Positions 1 to 8,401 of a DNA stretch of 19,503 nt are shown piece by piece. Positions within the stretch are counted from its first letter, which is position 1. Every line of letters begins with the position of its first letter. Both the position numbers and the translations under genes were made by a program. A model generated the notes under the pieces. It saw nothing but the letters and a program-made list of their open reading frames with translations. It did not search any database and was not told the DNA's origin. The DNA is from Candidatus Helarchaeota archaeon (GTDB lineage Archaea > Asgardarchaeota > Lokiarchaeia > Helarchaeales > HEL-GB-A): contig JABXJU010000071.1 of NCBI GenBank assembly GCA_013375405.1, forward strand, positions 1 through 19,503. Direction: 5' to 3'.

Positions 1-586
1 CATTTAAGATTAATAACCTATCATAATTATTAGTTCCAGGTTTATTTGAGGCGACTATGATTTCATTATTATCATCATTATCAGCATCGGCTATTTTCAC
101 ATCTCCATTTGCATCATTGGTATCTTTTACAAGAGTTTTAACCCAAGAACTTTTCGCTCCTTCAAAAATATAGACTGAATTGTCACTCCATCCAGTAACC
201 AAAACGATTTCATTGTCACCATCATTATCAGCATCTCCCACATCTATCGCTCCTCCCACATCTATCGAATCAACCTGATATTTTGTCCATCCTATTCCAT
301 TATAATCGTATAAATAAATGAAATTGTGTGTACAGACCACAATTTCATTTATACCGTCATTATCAGCATCAGCAATGACAATATCAAACATTGTAAGCAG
401 TCCTCCCTCGATATCATAGTCAATAACCTCTGAAACCCAATCATTACTTGATTCTAAAATGGTGGAAATTTTAATATTAGTTCCACTTTCTGAATAGGAA
501 TTCAACCGGTTAAAATTGAATGAAATTAAAAAAGGATTCAGGAAGATGATGATAAACAATGCAACTTTTTTGTATTTTCTAGTCAT
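1..586 (-). CDS. Secreted FG-GAP/VCBS-repeat protein, N-terminal part (runs off left edge)
   Basis: This reading frame is open from an ATG at 586 to the left edge (195 codons), so the C-terminus is missing. The first ~25 residues (MTRKYKKVALFIIIFLNPFL...) form a signal peptide or N-terminal anchor: a basic start followed by a hydrophobic stretch. Three repeats follow, each with a DADNDGxNEI-type calcium-binding loop (DADNDGINEIVV, DADNDGDNEIVLV, DADNDDNNEIIVA), spaced about 50 residues apart. This is the hallmark of FG-GAP/VCBS beta-propeller blades. A strong Shine-Dalgarno sequence (GGAGGGG, 589-595) sits just upstream of the ATG, and a TATA-like TATATATA lies at 637-645. By family the protein should be extracellular and may act in adhesion or ligand binding; no specific ligand can be named. 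Confidence 0.85.
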   Translation of the reverse strand, partial: MTRKYKKVALFIIIFLNPFLISFNFNRLNSYSESGTNIKISTILESSNDWVSEVIDYDIEGGLLTMFDIVIADADNDGINEIVVCTHNFIYLYDYNGIGWTKYQVDSIDVGGAIDVGDADNDGDNEIVLVTGWSDNSVYIFEGAKSSWVKTLVKDTNDANGDVKIADADNDDNNEIIVASNKPGTNNYDRLLILN

Positions 587-636
587 TACCCCTCCATAAA
601 ATTGAACTGTATATATTTATTTTCTGATCTCTATGG

Positions 637-645
637 TATATATAT
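637..645 (-). promoter_or_regulatory. Probable TATA box for the FG-GAP protein
   Basis: A TATATATAT run lies about 50 bases upstream of the ATG at 586 on the minus strand, leaving room for a leader that contains the GGAGGGG ribosome binding site. A second TATA-like stretch at 609-620 is too close to leave that site in the transcript. Confidence 0.35.
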
Positions 646-670
646 TCAATAAAATTCTATTAACTAAGAC

Positions 671-678
671 AAAAAAAA
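671..678 (-). terminator. T-tract terminator after the membrane-protein gene
   Basis: On the minus strand the sequence reads CCC followed by eight T residues, 17 to 25 bases after the stop codon of the gene at 696-1400. Oligo-T tracts of this kind terminate archaeal transcription. No hairpin is needed and none is obvious. Confidence 0.4.
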
Positions 679-695
679 GGGAAATTTGGATTCTT

Positions 696-1400
696 TTATT
701 CATCCAGTATGTATAAGAGAAAGCCCACGAAGAGCACACTTCCACAAGTGGGGAGTACGGGGAATATAGTATAGGAAACGATGTCTACCCATACTGATGG
801 CATCAGTGGGGGCATTATGATAAAGGCTGCAAGGACAAAGATTAAGGTCAGCCACCATTCATCTGGAATTACATCGAAAAGTTGCAGAATTAGAGCTACA
901 GCAACGCTAAGGCTAACAAGCATCACCCAGTTTCCCATTGCTAAAATACGCTGAATTGAGAGGACTATCATGATCGCCGCGCCTATTAACATAACAAATT
1001 TTGATGCCTTCCAATCCAATTTACCTCCTTCAATTAGAAGCTCCATTAATCCAGCAATTCCTACTAATAATCCACCTAGGTACCACGAGTACCCCAAACA
1101 AACCCAATAACGACAATATTTGTGATGAGTGAATAGTATTACGCCACCACCTATAACCAATAGTAGCCACCATTTATACGGAATTGGAGTATTGACCTCA
1201 AAGCCAACTCCTAATACGAGGAGTAAAATTATGCCACCTGCAACACATGCAAAGCCTGTTATAAAATACAAAACTAGATTAATATAAGGAAATCGTAAGA
1301 ATAAGAAGCCTTCGAGAAGCATGACGATAGCACCGATGAATGCCACGAGTTTTGTTGCTCCAACGTCTATTTTAGAACCTTCAGGAGGAGTTTCATCCAT
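696..1400 (-). CDS. Multi-pass membrane protein with internal duplication, unknown function
   Basis: The protein has about 234 residues, nearly all hydrophobic, with roughly eight predicted membrane segments. I do not recognise a named family. It is built of two tandem repeats. The first starts GSKIDVGATKLVAFIGAIVM, the second GGKLDWKASKFVMLIGAAIM about 117 residues later. Each then carries a P-x-x-WW motif (PYKWWLLL and PDEWWLTL) leading a later helix. The ATG at 1400 is chosen because AGGTG at 1407-1411 lies six bases before it; an in-frame GTG at 1409 would add three residues but overlaps that site. A TATA-like TTAAATAG lies at 1443-1450. The plus-strand remnant just upstream appears related. 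Confidence 0.7.
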   Translation of the reverse strand: MDETPPEGSKIDVGATKLVAFIGAIVMLLEGFLFLRFPYINLVLYFITGFACVAGGIILLLVLGVGFEVNTPIPYKWWLLLVIGGGVILFTHHKYCRYWVCLGYSWYLGGLLVGIAGLMELLIEGGKLDWKASKFVMLIGAAIMIVLSIQRILAMGNWVMLVSLSVAVALILQLFDVIPDEWWLTLIFVLAAFIIMPPLMPSVWVDIVSYTIFPVLPTCGSVLFVGFLLYILDE

Positions 1401-1450
1401 TTTTTTCACCTACCTCATTTTCTTAAATTTTTCTGCAACTCTCTATTTAA

Positions 1451-1769
1451 GTGATTGGTGAATTTACAAAAAAAGTAAGATCAAAAAAAGAGGTCATTCA
1501 AGAATTTAAGATCTCCCATCAAATATTGGTTTCATTGTACTTTCTTTGGGGATATTTTCCCGAGACTTTTCGTGATCGCCCTCATGATCGTAAATACTGG
1601 CGTATTTCCACAAATAGCCGAAGCTCTTTACTTTACTTGGGATGTTGAACCCTTAATCGAAGGAATACTCCCCTTATATATCAGCCCATCATTCCAAATT
1701 GTAGTAACTTATATTATGTTTGCTGGTGGCGCACTTGGGGTTATTAGCGGTTGTTTGGGTCGCGATTAA
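1451..1769 (+). pseudogene. Probable frameshifted remnant of a small membrane protein
   Basis: Two overlapping open frames share this stretch. The first runs from a GTG at 1451 and gives a basic start followed by ISHQILVSLYFLW, then turns into improbable Arg/Asp-rich sequence. The second, open from 1479 to the stop at 1769, becomes clearly membrane-like only from about 1560 (LFVIALMIVNTGVFPQI...). Its segment EGILPLYISPSFQIVVTYIM resembles EGFLFLRFPYINLVLYFITG in the adjacent minus-strand membrane protein. The simplest reading is one gene of that family with a frameshift between about 1530 and 1575. It could instead be an intact small ORF starting at GTG 1572 or ATG 1584, with the first frame non-coding, or a sequencing error. 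Confidence 0.4.
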
Positions 1770-1915
1770 ACAATGATTTAAAACAAAAATTACAATTGGT
1801 TCCTCACTTTAAGCAAAAAAGACTTTTAATACAATAAGTTTGTTAATAATTCATACCGACAATAATTGGTTAATTTTACTTGAATCAGTAAAATTTGTTT
1901 ATTGGTGGAAGGACG

Positions 1916-2689
1916 ATGAGTTATGAGGAAAAAATTGCATGCAAACGGAAAAAATGCGCAGGTACGCTTACTGTGCCAATAAAAATCATTCAGAAGGGGT
2001 CCAGCGCGATTGTCGTCTCGCGATGCCCGTCGTGCCATGCGAGCTTCAAAACTATCCTCTCTTTGGAAAATAAGGATAAGTGGGGGCCTATCGTTGGCAA
2101 GCAATTCTTTGTCTGCGATGTTTGCGGGACTTACAATCCCGACAATTGGCAATATAGCGGAAGTGGCTATGGAATGTCTATGTGGCATCCATACTGGTAT
2201 TGGACGAATCGACAAGAGCGGCTTAAAATTACAATCCAATGCAGGAATTGTAGGAAGAAGCGTAAGAAGGTTATTTCTTCGGAGCTATGGTCCGATATTG
2301 CAAAGATAGTTGAAAAGCCACCGGAAAAACCACCCGTCGAGCTACAATGCCCCCACTGTCGTGCTCCAATCTCTGAAGGCGCCAAAGTCTGCCCTAGTTG
2401 TAATAAAGAGATCGCATGCTCGAAATGTGGTGCAGCCATTGCACCTGGGGCGAAATTTTGTAGTTCTTGTGGAGATAAAGTCGAGAAATTCGAAGTTCCA
2501 GCTGTTAGTGCTCCTCCAAAGGAAAATGTTTGTCCAACGTGCAATGAAGAATACGATAAGGGTTCGATCTTCTGCTCTGTCTGCGGACAGGAAATAAATT
2601 GTGATAAGTGTGGCTCAGAAATTCAGGATGGCGCCCTCTTTTGTACAAACTGCGGAGATCCTGTGACTAAAGGTGACTTAAGCACATAA
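1916..2689 (+). CDS. Multi-zinc-ribbon protein (double zinc ribbon, DZR-type C-terminus)
   Basis: The protein has 257 residues and about sixteen CxxC or CxxxxC half-sites. The C-terminal part (residues 145-246) has eight CxxC pairs at 145/148, 159/162, 168/171, 182/185, 206/209, 220/223, 229/232 and 243/246. This is the spacing of two double-zinc-ribbon modules, with typical GAKFCSSCGD and GALFCTNCGD turns. The N-terminal part has further pairs (C9/C14, C37/C40, C67/C70, C109/C112) around an aromatic segment (WHPYWYW). I see no enzyme motif; such proteins usually act as adaptors or bind protein or nucleic acid. The ATG at 1916 is preferred to an upstream in-frame start at 1895 because GGTGGAAGG (1904-1912) lies just before it. 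Confidence 0.75.
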   Translation: MSYEEKIACKRKKCAGTLTVPIKIIQKGSSAIVVSRCPSCHASFKTILSLENKDKWGPIVGKQFFVCDVCGTYNPDNWQYSGSGYGMSMWHPYWYWTNRQERLKITIQCRNCRKKRKKVISSELWSDIAKIVEKPPEKPPVELQCPHCRAPISEGAKVCPSCNKEIACSKCGAAIAPGAKFCSSCGDKVEKFEVPAVSAPPKENVCPTCNEEYDKGSIFCSVCGQEINCDKCGSEIQDGALFCTNCGDPVTKGDLST

Positions 2690-2707
2690 ATAACCTAATT
2701 TCTCTCA

Positions 2708-2727
2708 TTTTTTTTATATTTTTTCTT
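2708..2727 (+). terminator. T-tract terminator after the zinc-ribbon gene
   Basis: Two T runs (eight and six T) interrupted by ATA, plus CTT, begin about 18 bases after the zinc-ribbon stop codon. This is a typical archaeal oligo-T terminator. It also lies between two convergent genes. Confidence 0.5.
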
Positions 2728-2741
2728 AGAGTTCCAGCAGA

Positions 2742-3557
2742 TTATGGTTTTTTAGCTTTAACTATCATTGAAAAAGGAATTATTCTAGTTACTCGTACGA
2801 ATTTATTGACGTATTCTTGATACCAATCTTTAACATTTGAAATGAATGGTATTTTAGAAATTGCTTTTGCATCCATATTGGCAATATCATAGGCTTGAGG
2901 TTCCTCTATTCGTACGATTTGCAGTCCTGTTTCAATTAATCCATTAATAATCTCCGCAATTGACCAATCTCCTTGGTTAAATGTGGCTTTGGTTCCATCA
3001 AAGCATTTCCAGTCCCATATATTTCGAGAACTATCAAAATAGTTTCGTACTTTTTTCAAATCTCCATCTTCTAATGCTATCCCAACTGTTATCCAAATCG
3101 GATGTTCTAAACAGAACACTAGGAATCCCTCCGGTTTTAATACTCGTACAGTTTCCATAAAAACTGTTTTTAAATCGTCTGCATAACCAATAGCATGAGA
3201 AGAAAGTACAATATCAAAATTATCATCATTCAATTGACTTAAATTTTCCATTCTTCCCTGAATAAACTCAACTTTAACTCCCTCTTTCTTCGCTAGTAAA
3301 TTCGCTTGTTCTAGTTGAATTTCTGATATATCTAATCCTACTACTTCTGCACCCCATTTAGTTAATACTATTGAGTTCTGTCCGCCCCCGCAACCAAGTT
3401 CCAGTATTCGTTTGCCTTTTACATCACCTAGTAAACCTAACTCTCTCTCACCAGGGGCTACAGGGCCATAATGAACATCCTCTAAGGATATTCGGTTTTC
3501 TCTTTGATAAGATTTTGAAATAGTGTTCCAACTTTCTTGATTTTGAGCATTGTTCAA
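2742..3557 (-). CDS. Class I SAM-dependent methyltransferase
   Basis: The protein has about 271 residues with a Rossmann-type methyltransferase core. Motif I is ILELGCGGGQNS near residues 51-62. The acidic end of strand 2 is GLDIS near 74-78, followed by FDIVLSSHAIGY (about 114-125), where strand 4 should be, and RVLKPEGFLVFCLEHP near 138-153. This fits the Methyltransf_11/25 group (UbiE/SmtA-like). The substrate cannot be told from sequence. The TTG at 3557 is chosen because GAGGTG (3564-3569) lies six bases upstream and the protein then begins LNNAQNQESWNTIS, close to the usual start of the family. In-frame ATGs at 3608 and 3578 lack a good binding site but are possible. The gene stands alone, convergent with the zinc-ribbon gene. 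Confidence 0.85.
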   Translation of the reverse strand: MNNAQNQESWNTISKSYQRENRISLEDVHYGPVAPGERELGLLGDVKGKRILELGCGGGQNSIVLTKWGAEVVGLDISEIQLEQANLLAKKEGVKVEFIQGRMENLSQLNDDNFDIVLSSHAIGYADDLKTVFMETVRVLKPEGFLVFCLEHPIWITVGIALEDGDLKKVRNYFDSSRNIWDWKCFDGTKATFNQGDWSIAEIINGLIETGLQIVRIEEPQAYDIANMDAKAISKIPFISNVKDWYQEYVNKFVRVTRIIPFSMIVKAKKP

Positions 3558-3703
3558 TGAGAACACCTCTAAGCACATAATTATTGCTTCATCATAAATT
3601 TTCGTCATTATTATTCTAAAATTTTGTTGTTATAGCATATTAGTTATTATTTTTACCCTAACCAGTCCAAAATATGCGTTATCAATAGTATTATAAAGTC
3701 GTC

Positions 3704-3709
3704 AAAAAA
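3704..3709 (-). terminator. Possible T-tract terminator downstream of smc
   Basis: On the minus strand ACC is followed by six T residues about 50 bases after the smc stop codon. It is short, so it is a weak call. Confidence 0.25.
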
Positions 3710-3756
3710 GGTCATTCCAATAGATAAAGGGTAGCCTATGAAATTAGAAGTTTCAC

Positions 3757-6700
3757 TTATGAACTTAGCGCTTTCAATGTTCCCTCATCTGTCAGCGCTA
3801 CAGAGATAACCTTCGATACCCCATTGAGATTCGTCACGCCGTATAATTGATTAGTATAGCGCATCGCAATATCTCGATGCGTAATCATGACACATTGGGA
3901 TTCATGAGAGATGTGCTCAATGACCTTCGCTACTTTTCTCACGTTCATTACATCGAGGGCTGCATCGATTTCGTCAAATACATAGAAAGGGCTGGGATCA
4001 ACTTTTTGCATTGCGAAGATCAAAGCAAGAGCTGTCAGACTTTTTTCGCCTCCTGACATCGCTTGAATACTTTTGACCTTCTTCCCACCAGGTTTTGCGA
4101 TAATGGTAATACCTCCCTCGAAAGGTTGCTCTGGATTCTCAAGCTCCATGAACGCCTTTCCCCCAGCGATCATCTCGAAGATAATTCCGAATTCTTTATT
4201 TATTTGATTAAATAGATTGAGAAAGATAGTTTTCTTTTCGAATTCAATTTTGTTAATAAAATCGACGATCACTTTCCGTTCTTGATTTAAATCTTCACGG
4301 CGGGCGTCAAGCTCGTCAAAACGCAACTTTGCCTTTTGATATTGGCGTACTGAAAGGGCGTTGACTGGTTCGAGGGTTCGCTTTTTATTAGTGAGTGCTT
4401 GAATCTCTAATTCGAGTTTTGAATCATCAAGTGGTTCCAGAACTTCAATAAGATCGATTTCAAACTCTTGAATCTGCTTTTGAATATTGGAAAGTTTGGT
4501 TGTAGCCCCCTCGTTTTTCACCTTTAAATCCGAAATTTGTTGTTTTACACGGTCTAATTTTCGATTGATGGCGGCTATTTCTTTCTGCTGATCTGCAATT
4601 GAAGCTTGTTGTGTTTCAAGTTCATTTTGAAGTTGGGTAAGTTCTGATTTCAATTGAGCGTCAGTCTCTTTAAATTGATTCAATTGCGTATCTTGCTCTG
4701 TATGCGAACTTTGAAAGTCAGATATATCGTTTTGGAGTTGAACGAGAGCTTCATCTATGGCTTGAATCTTAGATCTATTTTCCTGAAGATTTCTGGTCAA
4801 TATAACATTAATCTGGTGTTCTTTTTCACGTTTAGTCGCATTGTTAGCACGGATCTCTCCATCCATTTGCGAAATCTCATTTTCTATCCTCCGGACCTTT
4901 TGAAATAAATCCTTAATTTCGCTTTTTTCTATTTCGGTTTTGAGTTCATCACGTTCAGCTTGCATGCTTTGCAGTCGTTGTTGTAATTCTGTCCGGTTTT
5001 GTGTAAGATTGTTGATAAGAACTAAATTTGCGTCGATTTCTTGATTGATAGATGCAAGTTCTTTTTCCGTCTTTTCGATGAATATTACATTGAGGGCAAT
5101 TTTCCGATCTATGTCTTCCAATTGTTTCTGCCGGGCCTTATTTTTTTCGAAAACATTATCTTGCTTACGTCTTATTTCATTAAGTAAAATAACAAGGCGT
5201 TTATATTTCATGTTATTAACATCGAGCTCTGAACTAATCCTATCGAGGAATTTTTTTTCGTTTTTTAATTTGCTTGTTAATTCAGGAATAAGTTGCTCTG
5301 CAAAGTTTTTATTAGCCCCGCCACTGATTACCCCCTCACGCGATATAGAGTCTCCATAAGGGGTAATAACATCTTTTCCATAGGATTTTTCTTGGACCTC
5401 CTGCATCCAAAGATCAATAGCCTCCCTTAAATTTTCTGCAATAAGTGTATTTTGGAAAATACCAGTGATTGTTCTTAATTTCTTATCTAATTTATCGATA
5501 AACGAAAATTTATCTTCCTGTTCTCGGAAAATTTGTTTCATTTCCTCTAAAGGAATAAAGGTGGCACTCCCTATTCCCGCATCACGAAGAAAGTTTATCG
5601 AGGCAATTGCACTCATCGCATCTTCAACGATAATTGAATTTAGATACGGCGTTAATGCAACCTTCTCTTTTATATCCATATCATCAAAGGGAACTAAATC
5701 CTTTAAGAGGCCAACAACGCCCCTAATCTCCCCATTTTGTGCTTTCTCTATTAATTTCGCTGTGACAGGATTTGATTCTTGATCCTCAGAAAAGAATGAT
5801 TTGATCGTATCAATTTTAGCCTCAATAGAGGAGGTTGCATGTTGAGTTTCCATTTTTCTTTGGGATAGGTCTTCAATACTTTCTTCATAAGATTGTCGTT
5901 TTGCAGCTGAGGATTCAATTTGCTTTGTGGCGATATTTATAAGATTTTCAGATTGATCCATCTCAGCTTTAAGATTTTCTTGTTGTTCTCTTAATTGTGA
6001 GTTTTCTTTTTTCCTTAATTCCAATTCATTACTTTTCGAAAGAAAACTTGTTCTTTTTATTTGAATATTCGAATCTTTCATTTGGGTCTGAATTTCATTA
6101 TTCGCTAATAATTTATCAGCCTTATTGATTTGTGCTTGGAGTTCTTCATATCGTTCCTGTAAATTTTTATATTCAGAATCGCGCTGTGCAATTTGTTGAT
6201 TTATTTTCTGCTGAACATTGGATTTTTCTTCTTTCTGGCGCGAAAATTGCTTAACTTCATCTTCAATCCCTATAATTTCGTCTTTAGTCGTTTCAATTAT
6301 TTCTTCAATTTCCTGGATTCTCTGCTGCGATTGGACTTTTTCCTGCTGAAGTTCAGTTATTCTATGTTGCCGATTTTTTAAATCACGTTTAAGACCAGTT
6401 AATGTTGCTCGTAAATTAGAAAATTTAGTTTGATTTTCTTCTACCTCTCGCAATTTCTGCTGGACATCTTGTTTTATTGTTTGAATTCTTCCATTTACAT
6501 CGCTAATGGCGTTTTCTTTTTCCATTCTACTTTGTTCATGATTTACTATATCCTGATTCGATTCTTCAATTTGTTTTTGATTCTCCTTCATCTCGATTAA
6601 CAGATTTTTATGTTTATTAGATAGAAGGAGCGTTCTTTTATCATAAATTCCCTCAGAAGTTCGCTCCCATTCTTCATAATTTTCTTTTTCTTTAGCTAAA

Positions 6701-7326
6701 CTTTTAACACGATTTTCTGACTCTCGAATAAGGACCTCTAATTCATTTACTTTAACTTCTGCCTTGTCTAGTTCTTCTAATGCCTTTAACTTCTTTTCGT
6801 CAAACTCCTTTGTCCCCGCCAAGTCCTCGATCATCTCTCGACGTGCTTCAGGGTGCATACTTGCCAATTCCGCGATACGTCCTTGCAATACTAAGTTAAA
6901 TCCCTCTTTAACATCGATATTCGCAATCTTTAACTTGTCCATAATTTCAGTGCGAGTACTTCGCTTTCCATTGAATCTATAGACTGATCCGCCACCCCCT
7001 GCCTTGATCTCACGTTGAACACTTACTTCATCTAAAGGAACAGGGATTCGATGGTCAGCATTATCAAAGATTATGTTTACAATAGCTTTTTCCGAAGGTT
7101 TATCCCCCGGTCGCGTTCCAGAATAAATTAAATCTGCTAACTCCTTGGCTCTAAGACTCTTTGTACTTAATTCACCCAAAACAAAAGAGATTGCATCTAC
7201 TACATTAGATTTGCCACTCCCATTTGGCCCTATAACCCCTGTAAACCCCTGAGGAAACGCGAGATTTACCTGTCCATTCCCGTATGACTTGAAACCTGTC
7301 ATTTCTATCCGTCTTATATATACCAT
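3757..7326 (-). CDS. smc: Chromosome segregation protein SMC (condensin ATPase)
   Basis: The protein has 1189 residues, the usual SMC length. The N-terminal head has Walker A GPNGSGKS (33-40) and the Q-loop region NLVLQGRIAEL (near 140). A long coiled coil leads to a hinge at about 515-680, ending with the Gly-rich SREGVISGGANK, and a second coiled coil returns. The C-terminal head has the ABC signature SGGEKS (1091-1096), Walker B FYVFDEIDAALD (1114-1125) and the switch His in MITHRD. There is no CxxC zinc hook, which excludes Rad50. It should dimerise at the hinge and form a DNA-entrapping, loop-extruding ring with ScpA and ScpB. The ATG at 7326 (MVYIRRIEMTGFKSYG) has GGGGTC just upstream and matches normal SMC starts; a TTG at 7344 would add six residues. 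It lies downstream of scpB on the same strand, after a 210-base gap that may hold its own promoter. Confidence 0.97.
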   Translation of the reverse strand: MVYIRRIEMTGFKSYGNGQVNLAFPQGFTGVIGPNGSGKSNVVDAISFVLGELSTKSLRAKELADLIYSGTRPGDKPSEKAIVNIIFDNADHRIPVPLDEVSVQREIKAGGGGSVYRFNGKRSTRTEIMDKLKIANIDVKEGFNLVLQGRIAELASMHPEARREMIEDLAGTKEFDEKKLKALEELDKAEVKVNELEVLIRESENRVKSLAKEKENYEEWERTSEGIYDKRTLLLSNKHKNLLIEMKENQKQIEESNQDIVNHEQSRMEKENAISDVNGRIQTIKQDVQQKLREVEENQTKFSNLRATLTGLKRDLKNRQHRITELQQEKVQSQQRIQEIEEIIETTKDEIIGIEDEVKQFSRQKEEKSNVQQKINQQIAQRDSEYKNLQERYEELQAQINKADKLLANNEIQTQMKDSNIQIKRTSFLSKSNELELRKKENSQLREQQENLKAEMDQSENLINIATKQIESSAAKRQSYEESIEDLSQRKMETQHATSSIEAKIDTIKSFFSEDQESNPVTAKLIEKAQNGEIRGVVGLLKDLVPFDDMDIKEKVALTPYLNSIIVEDAMSAIASINFLRDAGIGSATFIPLEEMKQIFREQEDKFSFIDKLDKKLRTITGIFQNTLIAENLREAIDLWMQEVQEKSYGKDVITPYGDSISREGVISGGANKNFAEQLIPELTSKLKNEKKFLDRISSELDVNNMKYKRLVILLNEIRRKQDNVFEKNKARQKQLEDIDRKIALNVIFIEKTEKELASINQEIDANLVLINNLTQNRTELQQRLQSMQAERDELKTEIEKSEIKDLFQKVRRIENEISQMDGEIRANNATKREKEHQINVILTRNLQENRSKIQAIDEALVQLQNDISDFQSSHTEQDTQLNQFKETDAQLKSELTQLQNELETQQASIADQQKEIAAINRKLDRVKQQISDLKVKNEGATTKLSNIQKQIQEFEIDLIEVLEPLDDSKLELEIQALTNKKRTLEPVNALSVRQYQKAKLRFDELDARREDLNQERKVIVDFINKIEFEKKTIFLNLFNQINKEFGIIFEMIAGGKAFMELENPEQPFEGGITIIAKPGGKKVKSIQAMSGGEKSLTALALIFAMQKVDPSPFYVFDEIDAALDVMNVRKVAKVIEHISHESQCVMITHRDIAMRYTNQLYGVTNLNGVSKVISVALTDEGTLKALSS

Positions 7327-7359
7327 GAAGACCCCATCAATCAATTATGGCTACTAATT

Positions 7360-7374
7360 GAAATGTTTCATTTC
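7360..7374. repeat. Short inverted repeat upstream of smc, possible operator
   Basis: GAAATG, three T, CATTTC is a perfect 6-base inverted repeat. It lies 34 to 48 bases before the smc ATG, next to a TATA-like ATATTAAAT (about 7376-7384) read on the minus strand. A regulator bound here could block smc transcription. In AT-rich DNA such a repeat can occur by chance. Confidence 0.25.
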
Positions 7375-7536
7375 ATTTAATATGTAATTAAAAGGGAACT
7401 TATAGAATTTTTTTTCCCTATCTTTTTTGTATTTTGGAAATGTACTTTTAAAAAGGCTTTTTGGTAATTTAACTTAAGATTTAAAAGTTTCTAATAAGGA
7501 GTGGCAATATCTACCTATGATTCCTATTTTATAGAT

Positions 7537-8337
7537 TTACTTTTTCTCTAATTTCGCCCGTTTCTTTAACCGCCAAACTAATTGAATTTTAAGATTCCGC
7601 ATCTCCGTATCAAACCCATAGATATCGGCAAACTTCTTAGACGTTTTGAGGAGATTAGTCCGTTCTTGCTTTTCTATGGTGATAAAGCCCTTTTCATGTA
7701 AAGATTTAATACTCTCATATATAGTAGGGCGGCCCGCGATTTTTACAAGCAATGCGCTTGTAATTGGCTGACGATAGGCAATCATGGTCAACGTGTCGAT
7801 TTCCTCTCCTGAGAGCATGGCCTCTTTTGGAATAAATTGTTCTATATAATCATATAATCTTCTGGAAAATTCCTCGCAAAGTTGTAAAACCCACCGATCT
7901 TTCGTAGGATTGAGGACTTCAAGGGCACTATTTTGTTCGTTTAAAGACCGTTTTACCCGGCGAAGTGCCCATCGTACTGTGAGCCGATCTGAATCAAGCG
8001 CCTCTGCCAACTCTAATTCGCCTATCGGTCGACCTGCAAGAAATAAAGCTGCCTCTACGTACGGGACTAATTTCTCTTTTATCTCCCCTTCCTTTTCCTT
8101 TGCTTCTCTAGTTTTCACTTTAAGTACTTGTACTGGCGCCTCTTCGATAATTTCATCAGCAGGTTCTGCTTCTAATTTAGAATTTTCAACATCAGATTCG
8201 CTAACTTCATTCACTTCTTCAGTAATCATGTTTGGAGCCACAGGGGCAACATTTTCTTGCTCCTCACTAGGTTCTTCTACTTCCTCTTCACTCTTAATTT
8301 TCTCCTCCTCAGCAGGACTTTCTTCATTCGGCTCCAC
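7537..8337 (-). CDS. scpB: ScpB-like KITE protein with acidic N-terminal extension
   Basis: The protein has 266 residues. Residues 87-240 match ScpB: tandem winged helices with VEAALFLAGRPI (94-105), a WVLQL strand, the signature MIAYRQPIT (185-193) and the second-wing segment SLHEKGFITIEK (212-223). It should bind the ScpA kleisin linker and cap the SMC ring. Residues 1-85 are an extra, very Glu/Ser/Pro-rich tail with no counterpart in ordinary ScpB (about 180-200 residues). The start is a GTG at 8337 with GGTGATGG just upstream. smc follows 210 bases downstream on the same strand. The gene diverges from the GTPase gene at 8402. A second, shorter ScpB lies at 10791-11330. Confidence 0.88.
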   Translation of the reverse strand: MEPNEESPAEEEKIKSEEEVEEPSEEQENVAPVAPNMITEEVNEVSESDVENSKLEAEPADEIIEEAPVQVLKVKTREAKEKEGEIKEKLVPYVEAALFLAGRPIGELELAEALDSDRLTVRWALRRVKRSLNEQNSALEVLNPTKDRWVLQLCEEFSRRLYDYIEQFIPKEAMLSGEEIDTLTMIAYRQPITSALLVKIAGRPTIYESIKSLHEKGFITIEKQERTNLLKTSKKFADIYGFDTEMRNLKIQLVWRLKKRAKLEKK

Positions 8338-8360
8338 TAAACCATCACCATCATCATAAC

Positions 8361-8370
8361 ATTAAATAAC
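8361..8370. promoter_or_regulatory. TATA-like element between divergent scpB and GTPase genes
   Basis: The 64-base gap between the divergent starts at 8337 and 8402 holds ATTAAATAAC, the best TATA-like match. For the plus-strand gene a start about 26 bases further on falls near the GAGGAG binding site (8391-8396), giving a very short leader. The promoter for the scpB side is not clear. Confidence 0.3.
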
Positions 8371-8401
8371 ACCTCAAACATAAAGCTGTTGAGGAGTCAT
8401 C

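Noticed and set aside
1826..2239. Minus-strand open frame of 137 codons opposite the zinc-ribbon gene
   Set aside because: It lies antisense to a clear Cys-rich protein, has no family pattern and no good start.
5045..5782. Plus-strand open frames inside smc
   Set aside because: They are short, Ser/Phe/Leu-rich antisense shadows of coiled-coil codons with no start signals.
3757..7326. Rad50 as an alternative to SMC
   Set aside because: The middle of the protein is an SMC hinge with a Gly-rich end and has no CxxC zinc hook.
7910..8359. Plus-strand open frame of 149 codons, Ser-rich
   Set aside because: It is the antisense shadow of the Glu-rich tail of ScpB; the Ser runs come from reversed Glu codons.
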